From: JAAYJM01 sp964498585
GTDB taxonomy: Bacteria > Bacteroidota > Ignavibacteria > Kapaibacteriales > UBA2268
Length of the DNA stretch: 62,206 nt
NCBI GenBank assembly: GCA_964498585.1
Contig: CAZCHH010000012.1
Location: 1-62,206, forward strand
Direction: 5' to 3'
Shown here in pieces: positions 37,528 to 46,830 of this stretch. A program made the position numbers and the translations under genes. The notes below the pieces were generated by a model. The model worked only from the letters and a program-made list of their open reading frames with translations. It was not told where the DNA came from and did not search any database. Numbering within the stretch: position 1 is the stretch's first letter; each line of letters begins with the position of its first letter.

Positions 37528-39606
37528 ATGAAAAATATAGTATTGTTATTAATTTTATTTATTTTATCTTCAATAGCTATGGATGCAAAAGAAAAAATTG
37601 ATGTTACAAAAAGACCTACTCCATTGGAGGCAAAAGAGTTTACTTTTCCAAAACATACAGAACAAAAGCTAAAAAATGGAATTAAATTATTTGTTATTGA
37701 AGATGCCGAGCAGCCAATTGTTAGTTTTTCTATTCTTATACCCGGCGGCAGTTCGGTTGATGGCGAAAAAGTTGGTATAGCTGAATTTGTTGCTGGCTTG
37801 CTCACAAAAGGCGCCGGAAAAAGAAATGCTCTTGATATCGCAAACACATTAGACGGCGTTGGTGCAAGCATTTCTGCCAGTGCATCTGCTGATAATATTT
37901 CTATTTATGCTACATCTCTAAAAAAGCATCAAAAACTTTTGCTCGAACTTCTTGCTGATGTGATTATAAATCCTACTTTTCCCGAAGAAGAATTTGAAAA
38001 GTTAAAACCACAAATGATTGCTTCTATTAAACAGGAAAAAACTCAACCAAGCACTATTGCTAATAATATAGCACGTATTATTCTTTACGGTGAAAATCAT
38101 CCTTATTCAAAATTAAAAACTGAAGAAAGCGTAAAGAATATTTCAATTAAAGACGTAAAAGAATACTATGACAAATGGTTTAAACCAAATACATCAACTT
38201 TAGCAGCTATTGGCGATGTAAAACCGAAAGAAATAATTCAAACTCTTAATAATACTTTAAAAGATTGGAAAGAAGGAAAAACTCCTGAAATAAAAATTCC
38301 AAAACCAGAACCACAGCCACTCGGTGTTTATTTCGTAAAGCGACCCGCTTCAGTTCAGTCTTTGGTTTCTTTCACAACAATGGGAATCCCAGTTAATCAT
38401 AACGATTTCGAGGTTTTAGAAGTTGCAGGAAATATAATCGGCTCCGGTTTTGCTGGAAGACTTTTCAGAACACTCCGCGAAACATATTCCTATACTTATT
38501 CTCCCTGGGGCTATCAAACAAATGCTAAATATATTAACAGATTTATCTGCGGCGCAGAAGTCCGTAATTCTGTTACCGATTCTTCTATAGATGTAATGAA
38601 AGAACAAATGCGTTTGCTTGCTTCAGAGCCACCTTCGAGTGATGAACTTAATAGAATTATTAAATTTAAAGTAGGGCAGTACCTTTTAAATTTTGAAAAT
38701 TCTAATTTCATCGCCGGCTTAATTCAGGGTGCTGATTTTAATGGGAAGAAAATTGAACAATTAAGGGATTACCCAAAACGTTTGCAAAATTTCACTGCTT
38801 ACGACATTATGAATGCCGCTGGTAAGTATATGAATCCAAAGAATGCTTATATTATCGTTGTTGGCTCTCCGGACGTTCTTCCAATGGTTGAAAAATATGG
38901 CAAAGTTTACGAATACGATTTGGATTTGAATCCATTAAGCGGTGAAAAGGCAAAGATGGAAAAAGTTTCCCTATCTGCAAAAGATTTAATTAAAAATTAT
39001 CGTAAGGCAATTGGCGGTGACGAAGCTATAGAAAGCGTCAAATCAGTCATTCTTGAAGGAAAAGTAGAATTTGAAATGCAAGGGCAAAAATTCCCCGGCA
39101 CTTTAATTCAAAAGACTAAACTTCCAAACAAGCAATTCAATTCACTTGATATTGGAGTTATGAGACAAAAAAGCTGGGTTGACGGAACTAACGCTTGGGG
39201 AGAAATGAATGGAACTACAAGTAAAATTGAAGGTAAAGAATTTAAAAAATTACTACACTCTGCTACTATACTTGCTGATGCAAAATTACTTGATTTGGGA
39301 TATAAATGTGAAGTTCTCGGAAAACAAGGCAGCACAATCCTTATGAAAGTAATTGGCGAAGAAGGTCTTGAAAGCACATATTATTACAATGATAAAACAT
39401 ATCTTATTGAAAAAATAGAAAAAACTGAAGAAGGTCCGCAAGGTCCTATGCCAATTACAGAAAAATACAGCGATTACACTAAAATCGGTAATGTAATGTT
39501 CCCAAAGAAGATTAGCACAGAATCTCCTTTTTATAATCTAAAAGTTGAAAATAACTATAAATTAAATGAAACTATTGACGACAGCGAATTTGCTCCAAAC
39601 AAATAA
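37528..39606 (+). CDS. M16-family non-catalytic subunit with LolA-like C-terminal domain
   Basis: 692 residues. A signal peptide (about 1-22) precedes two M16 lobes (35-460). The position of HxxEH reads AEFVAGLLTKG, so zinc ligands are missing and this should be the inactive partner that completes the peptidase heterodimer. The substrate-binding R/Y segment typical of such partners is visible (TLRETYSYTYSPWGYQ, about 313-328). Residues about 480-690 form an added beta-rich domain (AIGGDEAIESVKSVILEG, KIGNVMFPKKI) resembling outer-membrane lipoprotein-sorting/LolA-like folds. It lies 27 nt behind the catalytic subunit with an AAAGG ribosome-binding site; the two surely form an operon. Confidence 0.88.
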   Translation: MKNIVLLLILFILSSIAMDAKEKIDVTKRPTPLEAKEFTFPKHTEQKLKNGIKLFVIEDAEQPIVSFSILIPGGSSVDGEKVGIAEFVAGLLTKGAGKRNALDIANTLDGVGASISASASADNISIYATSLKKHQKLLLELLADVIINPTFPEEEFEKLKPQMIASIKQEKTQPSTIANNIARIILYGENHPYSKLKTEESVKNISIKDVKEYYDKWFKPNTSTLAAIGDVKPKEIIQTLNNTLKDWKEGKTPEIKIPKPEPQPLGVYFVKRPASVQSLVSFTTMGIPVNHNDFEVLEVAGNIIGSGFAGRLFRTLRETYSYTYSPWGYQTNAKYINRFICGAEVRNSVTDSSIDVMKEQMRLLASEPPSSDELNRIIKFKVGQYLLNFENSNFIAGLIQGADFNGKKIEQLRDYPKRLQNFTAYDIMNAAGKYMNPKNAYIIVVGSPDVLPMVEKYGKVYEYDLDLNPLSGEKAKMEKVSLSAKDLIKNYRKAIGGDEAIESVKSVILEGKVEFEMQGQKFPGTLIQKTKLPNKQFNSLDIGVMRQKSWVDGTNAWGEMNGTTSKIEGKEFKKLLHSATILADAKLLDLGYKCEVLGKQGSTILMKVIGEEGLESTYYYNDKTYLIEKIEKTEEGPQGPMPITEKYSDYTKIGNVMFPKKISTESPFYNLKVENNYKLNETIDDSEFAPNK

Positions 39607-39917
39607 TACCAAACCGCTTACAATAATAGCAATATATTATGTCATTCCGAGCGTAGCGAGGAATCTCACAAGTCATTTTTTCCTCTATACTTGAGATTCC
39701 TCACTTCGCTTACCAATGACATCGTTACATTTGTCGGTCATTCTGAAGCGCAGCGAAGAATCCAGAGATTAGTATTTAAAAAAATTTTCTGGATTCTTCA
39801 CTTCGTTCAGAATGACTGTGTTAATTGATGTCATCTCTATTTAAATAAAGCACTTGCTTTATCTTGGGGTTCGGAATGACATTTTGATTTTGCACTTTTA
39901 GTTAGCGGTTTGGTATT
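39605..39917. repeat. REP-like cluster 4 bounded by a perfect 14-bp inverted repeat
   Basis: AATACCAAACCGCT (39605-39618, beginning inside the stop codon of the M16 gene) is exactly complementary to AGCGGTTTGGTATT (39904-39917). Between them are an AATCTCA-type palindrome (about 39640-39700), CCAATGACATC, an AATCCAGA-type palindrome (about 39737-39816), GATGTCATC and the AAAGCACTTGCTTTAT module ending TTCGGAATGACA (39880). The outer repeat makes the cluster look like a single non-autonomous element of 313 bp. Confidence 0.8.
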
Positions 39918-39935
39918 AATCAGATGGCATATAAT

Positions 39936-40811
39936 TTATCTTCTGCTTCCCCTTTTCTTGAAAAAATTCATTAAAGGAGCCACATAAGGTTCGTCAGTTT
40001 TAATTTTAATAACGTCCACTTTGCACTTTTTAAATGTAGTGTTTAGGTATTGCTGCCTTTCAATCCACCAGTTTCTGTATTGATTCCTAACTGCTTTTCT
40101 TGAAGTGTCAATTAAAGAAGATTTTCCAGTTTCAGAATCCTGTGCATAGAGCAGCCCAATATCTGGCATTTCGCCTTCTCTTTGGTCATAAATTTGGATA
40201 GCAACTGTATCGTGTTTTTTATTAGTGATTTTCAAAGGTTCAGCAAAGTCATTGGCAAGAAAATCGGAAAGGATAAATACAATACTTCTCTTTTTTATAG
40301 CATTGAAGAGAAAACGCAATGGCTCTGTTAAATCCGTTTGTTGTTCTTGTGGTTCGAAATCAATAATTTCGTGGATAATACGCAAAATATGAGATTTACC
40401 TTTTTTCGGAGGAATAAATTTCTCTATTTTATTAGTAAAGAAAACGACTCCTACTTTATCATTATTGAGCATAGCTGAAAATGCAAGGACAGCGCATATT
40501 TCAACAATAAGCTCTTTTTTAAATTGATTTCGTGTTCCATACATTCCAGAATTACTCAAATCAACAAGAATAATAACAGTAAGCTCGCGCTCTTCGTCAA
40601 ATACTTTGATAAATGGGTGATTTAGGCGGGCAGTAACGTTCCAGTCAATGCTTCTAATGTCATCACCGAAATTATATTCACGCACTTCACTGAAAGCAAT
40701 ACCTCGCCCTTTAAAAGCACTATGGTACTCACCAGAAAAAATATGCTTCGATAAGCCACGGGTTCTAATTTCTATTTTACGAACTTTTTTTATTAATTCT
40801 TTTGTATCCAT
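39936..40811 (-). CDS. DUF58-domain protein
   Basis: A 291-residue cytosolic DUF58 protein with a von Willebrand A-like domain. The family core is present: FSEVREYNFGDDIRSIDWNVTARLNHPFIKVFDEERELT (about 40-78), followed by the MIDAS-like DLSNSG (84-89, DxSxS). DUF58 proteins work with MoxR AAA ATPases in poorly understood chaperone or cofactor-insertion roles. Its ATG overlaps the moxR stop as TAATG, implying translational coupling. The BatA/BatB-like VWA membrane genes often found further downstream in Bacteroidota are not present here. Confidence 0.9.
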   Translation of the reverse strand: MDTKELIKKVRKIEIRTRGLSKHIFSGEYHSAFKGRGIAFSEVREYNFGDDIRSIDWNVTARLNHPFIKVFDEERELTVIILVDLSNSGMYGTRNQFKKELIVEICAVLAFSAMLNNDKVGVVFFTNKIEKFIPPKKGKSHILRIIHEIIDFEPQEQQTDLTEPLRFLFNAIKKRSIVFILSDFLANDFAEPLKITNKKHDTVAIQIYDQREGEMPDIGLLYAQDSETGKSSLIDTSRKAVRNQYRNWWIERQQYLNTTFKKCKVDVIKIKTDEPYVAPLMNFFKKRGSRR

Positions 40812-41797
40812 TACGGAACTTCAATATTATTCAATATTTCGTTAATAATGTCTTCTGTTGTTATATTTTCAGCTTCAGCTTCGTAAGTAAGTCCGATTCT
40901 ATGTCGCAAAACATCATGGCAAACTGCTCTAATGTCTTCCGGAATAACATAACCACGCCTTTTAATAAAAGCATATCCCTTTGCTGCAAGTGCAAGAAAA
41001 ATCGAACCACGTGGCGAAGCACCAAAAGAAATAAACTGCTGTAGTTTTTCTAATTTAAATTCCTTTGGGTAGCGGGTTGCAAAAACAATATCTAAAATGT
41101 ATTGCTCAATTTTTTCATCCATATAAACCATTTTAACCAGATTTCGGGCTTTTAAAATATCTGCTGGCGATAGGACTTTGTTTGATATTGGAAAAGTATC
41201 TGAAATATTTTCTCTTAAAATCTGAACCTCTTCCTCGCGGGTAGGATATTTTATTATTAACTTAAGCATAAATCTATCGACCTGAGCTTCTGGTAAAGGA
41301 TAGGTCCCTTCCTGTTCTATAGGATTTTGAGTAGCCATAACAAGGAATGGCTCTTCTAATTTGAAGGTTTGGTCGCCAATAGTAACCTGTCTTTCCTGCA
41401 TTGCCTCAAGCAAAGCACTTTGGACTTTAGCTGGTGAACGGTTAATTTCATCAGCAAGAATAAAATTAGCAAAAATAGGACCTTTGCGTACTGCAAACTC
41501 TTCTTTCCTTTGATTATAAATCATAGTTCCAATCAAATCAGCCGGCAGTAGGTCGGGTGTAAACTGAATGCGACTAAACTGGGCATCAATAGCAGCGGAT
41601 AAGGTCTTTATTGCTAATGTTTTTGCAAGTCCGGGAACTCCTTCTAGCAAGATATGACCATTGCAAAGCAAACCAATCAACATCCTCTCAATCATCTTCT
41701 TTTGCCCTACGATGACTTTGCCCATTTCTAAAAGCAAGATATCAACAAATTCGCTTTCTTTCTGAATTTTTTCATTTAATTCACGAATTTCAATCAT
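40811..41797 (-). CDS. MoxR-family AAA+ ATPase
   Basis: A 328-residue AAA+ ATPase. Walker A appears as GVPGLAKT (53-60), Walker B as ILADEINR (113-120), and the sensor-1 region as ATQNP (155-159). The C-terminal lid (FGASPRGSIFLALAAKGYAF) has the sensor-2 arginine. MoxR proteins assist maturation of partner complexes through VWA-domain proteins. It is followed directly by the DUF58 gene with a 1-nt overlap. A GGAG ribosome-binding site precedes the ATG. A terminator-like hairpin separates it from the giant gene upstream. Confidence 0.93.
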   Translation of the reverse strand: MIEIRELNEKIQKESEFVDILLLEMGKVIVGQKKMIERMLIGLLCNGHILLEGVPGLAKTLAIKTLSAAIDAQFSRIQFTPDLLPADLIGTMIYNQRKEEFAVRKGPIFANFILADEINRSPAKVQSALLEAMQERQVTIGDQTFKLEEPFLVMATQNPIEQEGTYPLPEAQVDRFMLKLIIKYPTREEEVQILRENISDTFPISNKVLSPADILKARNLVKMVYMDEKIEQYILDIVFATRYPKEFKLEKLQQFISFGASPRGSIFLALAAKGYAFIKRRGYVIPEDIRAVCHDVLRHRIGLTYEAEAENITTEDIINEILNNIEVP

Positions 41798-41817
41798 ATA
41801 AACTCCGTATAATGAAA

Positions 41818-41850
41818 ATAGGGGCTAATAATTTCTTAGCAGCCCCTATA
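41818..41850 (-). terminator. Terminator of the first 1.6-kaa gene
   Basis: A strong stem ATAGGGGCT / AGCCCCTAT with a loop of about 15 nt is followed on the minus strand by TTTTC. It is placed between the stop at 41875 and the moxR start. Confidence 0.75.
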
Positions 41851-41874
41851 ATTATTTAATGTGATTAATAAATA

Positions 41875-44800
41875 TTACCTTACAAATGACATCTTTCCAG
41901 TTAATACTTCATCACCGACTTTTAAGCGATAAATATAAGTTCCTGAAGTTACCAATTCACCTCTTGAATTTGTACCGTCCCAGACATAATTATGGTTTCC
42001 TGCTTGTATTTCATTATTAATTAATGATTTTACTACGTTACCATAAATATCAAGCACTTCAAGAATGACTTGTCTGTTATCGTTTGTATTGAATTTAATA
42101 TTTGTTGTATTAGTAAATGGATTAGGTTGATTTTGTTCAAGCACTATACCATCATTTGTGTCATTATATTTCAAAGTAATAACTTTGGAATAGTTCTCGC
42201 AGGAAATAACACCATCTTTATCTATTTGTCTTAAACGATATTGATATGTAGTATTTGCTTTAACATCTTTGTCTATGAAGTTATAATAATTAGTAGAATT
42301 AGAATTACCAGCTCCTTTTACAAAGCCAATATTCTTCCAGTTTTTATTATCATCACTTACAAGAATGTTCTTTTCTACGTAGAAACCAGCATTGTTTACT
42401 TCAGAAGAAGTTTCCCAATATACTTCAATACTTTGATTCCTTGCAATACCGTTGAATTGAACTAAAGTAACAGGAATAATGTCATCTAAGCAAGGATTAT
42501 ATTCAGGATTCTTTACGTAATTCAGGTTCGTTCCGAAATAAGGACGAAGCATTGGTATCCAGGAACCTCTTGAAAGAGTTGCTGTAGAATAATCAATAGG
42601 AGTAAATCCAAAGTGGTCAAGATGAGCATAACCGGGATTACCAACTGTAGGTGTAAACAAATTCCAATTTCCACTACCCTTTGCATTTTCCCAAGCAAAT
42701 AAGTTTTTGTTAACTAGGTTTCCATCGGAATTTTTATCTCTTAACTTTTTATCAATAAGTAAATGATAACCTTGCTGACCTAATTCAGAAACACTACTTT
42801 GTGGCTCTGGTTTATAAACGCTTGTAGTCCTCATACCCATTCTGGTTTTAGAAGCACCAAGCTCAATACCTGTGCCACGTAATTGACCAACGGTTACCCA
42901 ATAATTGCCGGCAGGAAGAATAACTGGCTCATCAAGTAAATATAGAGTATATTTATTATATTCAGGCCATTCGTTATTATGTCCCCAACCACGCAATTGG
43001 AAGTTTTCAGTACCGGGTACCATAGTTTCAGGTAAATCATCACCGGTATAAATAGAAAACGAAATTGGGTCTGGTGAACTATTCATTGCAGCAAAGTATG
43101 CATGATAACCTTTTAGAGTATCAGCACTTAACAGAGAAAATCTGACGGCAAATTGTGCAGCACCGCTACCAGCTAAATCTCCAGTACCATAAACTATTTC
43201 ATCGTAATCGCCATTATAAGCTGAAATAGTACCAGTTCCACCTCTTGCATAACCGAACAAGTTCAAACCTTTATTTGAAATTCCAGAGAAGTTTCCGTCT
43301 GGAACGTCATTTCTTGGGTTTTCGGCTGGGTCATAAGAAAATACTGATAATGTATCGCGTGTATAATCAGCATTTTGTAATATAATACCTGTTTTTAATG
43401 TAAAATCAGTATATGTTGTATCATTGCTCATAACAATATCACCATAAGAACCATCTGGCTTAATCATCATTACGTTAGCAACAATTCTGTATTCCTGCTC
43501 TGGAACAGTTTGAACAGATTTGGCATCAAAGTTTGGCATCATAACTTCAGTTTCAGACATTGGGAAAAGGAATGGGAATTGCTCTATGCGGCAATATAAA
43601 GCATTAGCAGGATTTCTTTCCTCTCCTCTTCTGAATACTTTTACTTTTACTAAAAAAGTTGCTGAATTTAAAAGTGTATTATTAGCTACTTTTACCTTAA
43701 TAGGAATATTACTTGCCTGACTTATTGGAGCAGATGTATAAGGCCATACTGGCTCAACTTTAACCATTTCCAAATCAGTATATGTTTCTGCCCGTAATAT
43801 TCTCACATTATCTACTAAGAAGTCATCAAAATCGTCTGGAATACAAATTACGCAGCCAGTTCTTATTTTATGTTCGACTGCACCAACTTTTAACCGGAAT
43901 CTGAAATTCTTTGCACCATCATAATTAGCATTAATGTAAGCATCCGGGATTGGTAAAAATACTTTCTTATAATCATAATCAAATCCATCATCATAAATAT
44001 CAGGACGCAAACCGTTTAGCTGCCTTACTGAAGCTGAATATACAGGATATGATAAAGCAGAGTCTTTATCTGTTTCAAGGAAACCACGTAAAGCGCCGTT
44101 AGAGCCATAAAGAGTGTATGCAGTTCTGTTCGATAGAGTTGATGACCAACTTCGTTTTGGTAAAATTCTCCAACGAGCTGCAGGTATATTTGTAATATAT
44201 TGAACTCCGTCTGGGCTTGGTTGAGCAAATTCAACGTCTATTGAATCTGTATATAAAGCAGCTGAATTATTATAATTTCGCCATACTAAATAAGGATTTG
44301 CATTGATGATTGTTCTTGGCTCAGGACCAATTAATTGATAATCGTTCCAACCTCTTGGCCAATCAGTCATTTTCACTCCTCTTTGGAATGAAAGAGAAAG
44401 AACAGAATTATGCTTTTGTCTTAAATCAATTGGGAATGAACGCAACTCATCGCCATCTGGATTAGGAGATAGTGGTGGCTCTGCGCCCTGAAGAGTTATT
44501 CTATTCATTCTAATAACTGGTGAACGTAATCTCCATGTAGTAAAATCCGGGTCGTCAAATTCAAAATCCGGATTATTTGTTGCTTTAAACTCACCTCTCG
44601 GTGGAAGTGGGAAGTATGACAAATCATCTCCGTGGGCAGCTTCTGCCTCAATGTTTATCCATTTTAGTGTAGATGGCATCGGAATTCTGTCAACTATATG
44701 GAATTGTGTAACGTCATCCTGAAATTCATTTAAACGACGCATAACAAATATTTTCAAATCGGTTGTATCGTCAAATGGCCATTCGTCTCGATATCTTTCA

Positions 44801-46650
44801 CTTGTTACTGGGTCAATTGGTTCTGCTATTATATATGCCTTTAAACGACCAATTTGATTAATAATATCTGGATTGGGGTCAAATGGTGAGAAAAATATTT
44901 TTGCATATCCATAAGGTGGAATACCATTATAATTCTTGTTTCCGGGGAAAGATTGATTTGCTCCAGTTGCATTGGTAAACCTTGGGTATGGATCGCCATC
45001 GCAATCTTTTGCACTTGATACTGGCAAAGCCAAGCTAATACTATCAACATCTAATAATCTATTATAAATGATTTTCTTTGTTGCTTCATTAATAATTCTA
45101 AATCTTGCTTTAAATTTTAATTCTTGAACCTGATAGTTCACTCCTTGTGTTCCCTGAATATCATTGCTTAAATTTTGAATCATAGCAACTGGTTGAATTG
45201 AACCTAACCTTTGGTCTCCTGCTAATATTTCATAATCCTGTGCCTGTTGGTCAGTTACGTTAACAGAATAGCAGAGATTTGCACTTAAATTTTGTGGTCT
45301 AACTCTATATGCAATACTTACAACTCTTAAGGTATTTTTCCATTGTTTAAATCTAATGGAAAGATAATTATGTGGATAAGTAAAATTAGGATTTTGTAAA
45401 TTGCTATAATAATGAGTTGATTGCTCGTATTCTGCTGCCCATGGATATTGTGGAGGAGTATCTTGGTTATAATTAACGTGACGGGCAAAGCCACGTACGC
45501 CGAGAGTAGTATTATAACGAAGTATTTCAGGCAAACCAATGTTATTGGAGTTAATAATAACAGAACCACGAAGAACACCCATATTAATTGTTACGCTACT
45601 ATCTAAACGGTTTAAAACGACCTGAGCATTAGCTGCAATGAAATTTGCATCACCCGGTCTTAAATTCAGTTGGGCATTAATACCGCCTCTGCTTGTTGCT
45701 ATTTGCCCTTTAGGAGCGCAATTCACAAAATAAATAATTAATTTATCAGCAGAAACAGTACGTTTGAACCATACCTGACCAAAGTCATCTGGCTGTCCGT
45801 TACTCCTTGACTGAGAAAGATGCATATCAGCAAAGAAAGGAGCAATCACTGCTGCTTTCTGGTTTGCAGGTAAAGTAGTGAGCAATCCTCCTCGTTTCCT
45901 TATTCCTGCCTGTGGAGTTGTTTTAGCATTTCCAATTACTGAATATTGATAACCAAAATCATCTGGAACAGGGTCTGCTAAACCATTACCAACTCTTGGA
46001 CGGGTATTATCGAACCAATCCATACTCATCGGGTCGTAACAATCTGTATTTCCATCTGGAATTGCTCTGTTACCATTACCATCATAAAAATATCTTCTAT
46101 TAGTAAGAGCTATTATTCCATTTGTAGATACATAAAAACTATCATAGCGAATTCCATTGAAATAGAAGCTAAATCCAATTGGAATAGGACCGGCAATAGC
46201 ATCATCAGTAGAGTCTGTTGCATATAATACTCCGTGTGAAAAATAGCTTCGATTGCCAGTAGGATATGCTGGATTACGGAAAAATCTCAACCCTTCGTCA
46301 GGAAATTGAGTCCAGAAATTCGAGTCAATGACTCTCGGACCAATAACTATTCTTTTCCAAAGGTTCCTTTCATAATTAGTATCAATTATTTCCGGATTAG
46401 GTCGCCACATATCAGCAGCTTCATCATCACTGTCAACGAAATAATAACCGGTGGAAATAGCAGGTGCAGTTACCGGATTATTATTTGCAGTGAAAGGAGC
46501 TGGAAAACTTGTTAAGCCATTAGGGTCAACCAGCAAACTTCTCCTTAATAACTCATCTGTGCCTCCTTTTACTTTATCTGCAGAAATTAAATCCCCGGAC
46601 AAAACAATTAGCAAAGCTATTGATGAGAGTAGTAGAAATAATTTTTTCAT
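41875..46650 (-). CDS. Giant secreted T9SS protein, paralogue A
   Basis: About 1591 residues. The start at 46650 (MKKLFLLLSSIALLIVLSG) is preferred over an upstream ATG because it begins a proper signal peptide and has GGAG 10 nt before it. The N-terminal 500 residues contain STGYYFVDSDDEAADMWRP, SFYVSTNGIIALTNRRYFYDG and repeated Phe/Tyr-rich beta segments. Later come a CxxC in GCVICIPDDFDDFLVDNVRI and a carbohydrate-binding or fibronectin-like segment (YWETSSEVNNAGFYVEKN). The last 85 residues (LEQNQPNPFTNTTNIKF to TGKMSFVR) are an FlgD-like T9SS sorting domain. I do not recognise the main body; its paralogue lies next door. It is probably a surface protein. Confidence 0.8.
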   Translation of the reverse strand: MKKLFLLLSSIALLIVLSGDLISADKVKGGTDELLRRSLLVDPNGLTSFPAPFTANNNPVTAPAISTGYYFVDSDDEAADMWRPNPEIIDTNYERNLWKRIVIGPRVIDSNFWTQFPDEGLRFFRNPAYPTGNRSYFSHGVLYATDSTDDAIAGPIPIGFSFYFNGIRYDSFYVSTNGIIALTNRRYFYDGNGNRAIPDGNTDCYDPMSMDWFDNTRPRVGNGLADPVPDDFGYQYSVIGNAKTTPQAGIRKRGGLLTTLPANQKAAVIAPFFADMHLSQSRSNGQPDDFGQVWFKRTVSADKLIIYFVNCAPKGQIATSRGGINAQLNLRPGDANFIAANAQVVLNRLDSSVTINMGVLRGSVIINSNNIGLPEILRYNTTLGVRGFARHVNYNQDTPPQYPWAAEYEQSTHYYSNLQNPNFTYPHNYLSIRFKQWKNTLRVVSIAYRVRPQNLSANLCYSVNVTDQQAQDYEILAGDQRLGSIQPVAMIQNLSNDIQGTQGVNYQVQELKFKARFRIINEATKKIIYNRLLDVDSISLALPVSSAKDCDGDPYPRFTNATGANQSFPGNKNYNGIPPYGYAKIFFSPFDPNPDIINQIGRLKAYIIAEPIDPVTSERYRDEWPFDDTTDLKIFVMRRLNEFQDDVTQFHIVDRIPMPSTLKWINIEAEAAHGDDLSYFPLPPRGEFKATNNPDFEFDDPDFTTWRLRSPVIRMNRITLQGAEPPLSPNPDGDELRSFPIDLRQKHNSVLSLSFQRGVKMTDWPRGWNDYQLIGPEPRTIINANPYLVWRNYNNSAALYTDSIDVEFAQPSPDGVQYITNIPAARWRILPKRSWSSTLSNRTAYTLYGSNGALRGFLETDKDSALSYPVYSASVRQLNGLRPDIYDDGFDYDYKKVFLPIPDAYINANYDGAKNFRFRLKVGAVEHKIRTGCVICIPDDFDDFLVDNVRILRAETYTDLEMVKVEPVWPYTSAPISQASNIPIKVKVANNTLLNSATFLVKVKVFRRGEERNPANALYCRIEQFPFLFPMSETEVMMPNFDAKSVQTVPEQEYRIVANVMMIKPDGSYGDIVMSNDTTYTDFTLKTGIILQNADYTRDTLSVFSYDPAENPRNDVPDGNFSGISNKGLNLFGYARGGTGTISAYNGDYDEIVYGTGDLAGSGAAQFAVRFSLLSADTLKGYHAYFAAMNSSPDPISFSIYTGDDLPETMVPGTENFQLRGWGHNNEWPEYNKYTLYLLDEPVILPAGNYWVTVGQLRGTGIELGASKTRMGMRTTSVYKPEPQSSVSELGQQGYHLLIDKKLRDKNSDGNLVNKNLFAWENAKGSGNWNLFTPTVGNPGYAHLDHFGFTPIDYSTATLSRGSWIPMLRPYFGTNLNYVKNPEYNPCLDDIIPVTLVQFNGIARNQSIEVYWETSSEVNNAGFYVEKNILVSDDNKNWKNIGFVKGAGNSNSTNYYNFIDKDVKANTTYQYRLRQIDKDGVISCENYSKVITLKYNDTNDGIVLEQNQPNPFTNTTNIKFNTNDNRQVILEVLDIYGNVVKSLINNEIQAGNHNYVWDGTNSRGELVTSGTYIYRLKVGDEVLTGKMSFVR

Positions 46651-46689
46651 TATTTTAACTCCAAATATATTTTTAAAATTTACTTTCTT

Positions 46690-46730
46690 CCTATATATAA
46701 AAACACAAAAAATTAAAAAATGTCTCAAAA
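46690..46730. promoter_or_regulatory. Conserved 41-bp upstream block, copy 1
   Basis: Starting CCTATATATAAAAACACA, this block matches 54901-54941 without gaps at 35 of 41 positions on the same strand. Here it lies 40-80 nt upstream of the minus-strand giant gene starting at 46650, where a promoter would be expected. The function is inferred from position and conservation only. Confidence 0.4.
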
Positions 46731-46830
46731 ATTTTAGAATTTTTTTAATTTTTTTTATTTTTCTTTTATTTTGGCTGTTTAAGCCACATATTATTAAGAA
46801 TGCTTACCAATTTCAACGCTGTTTTTTATA

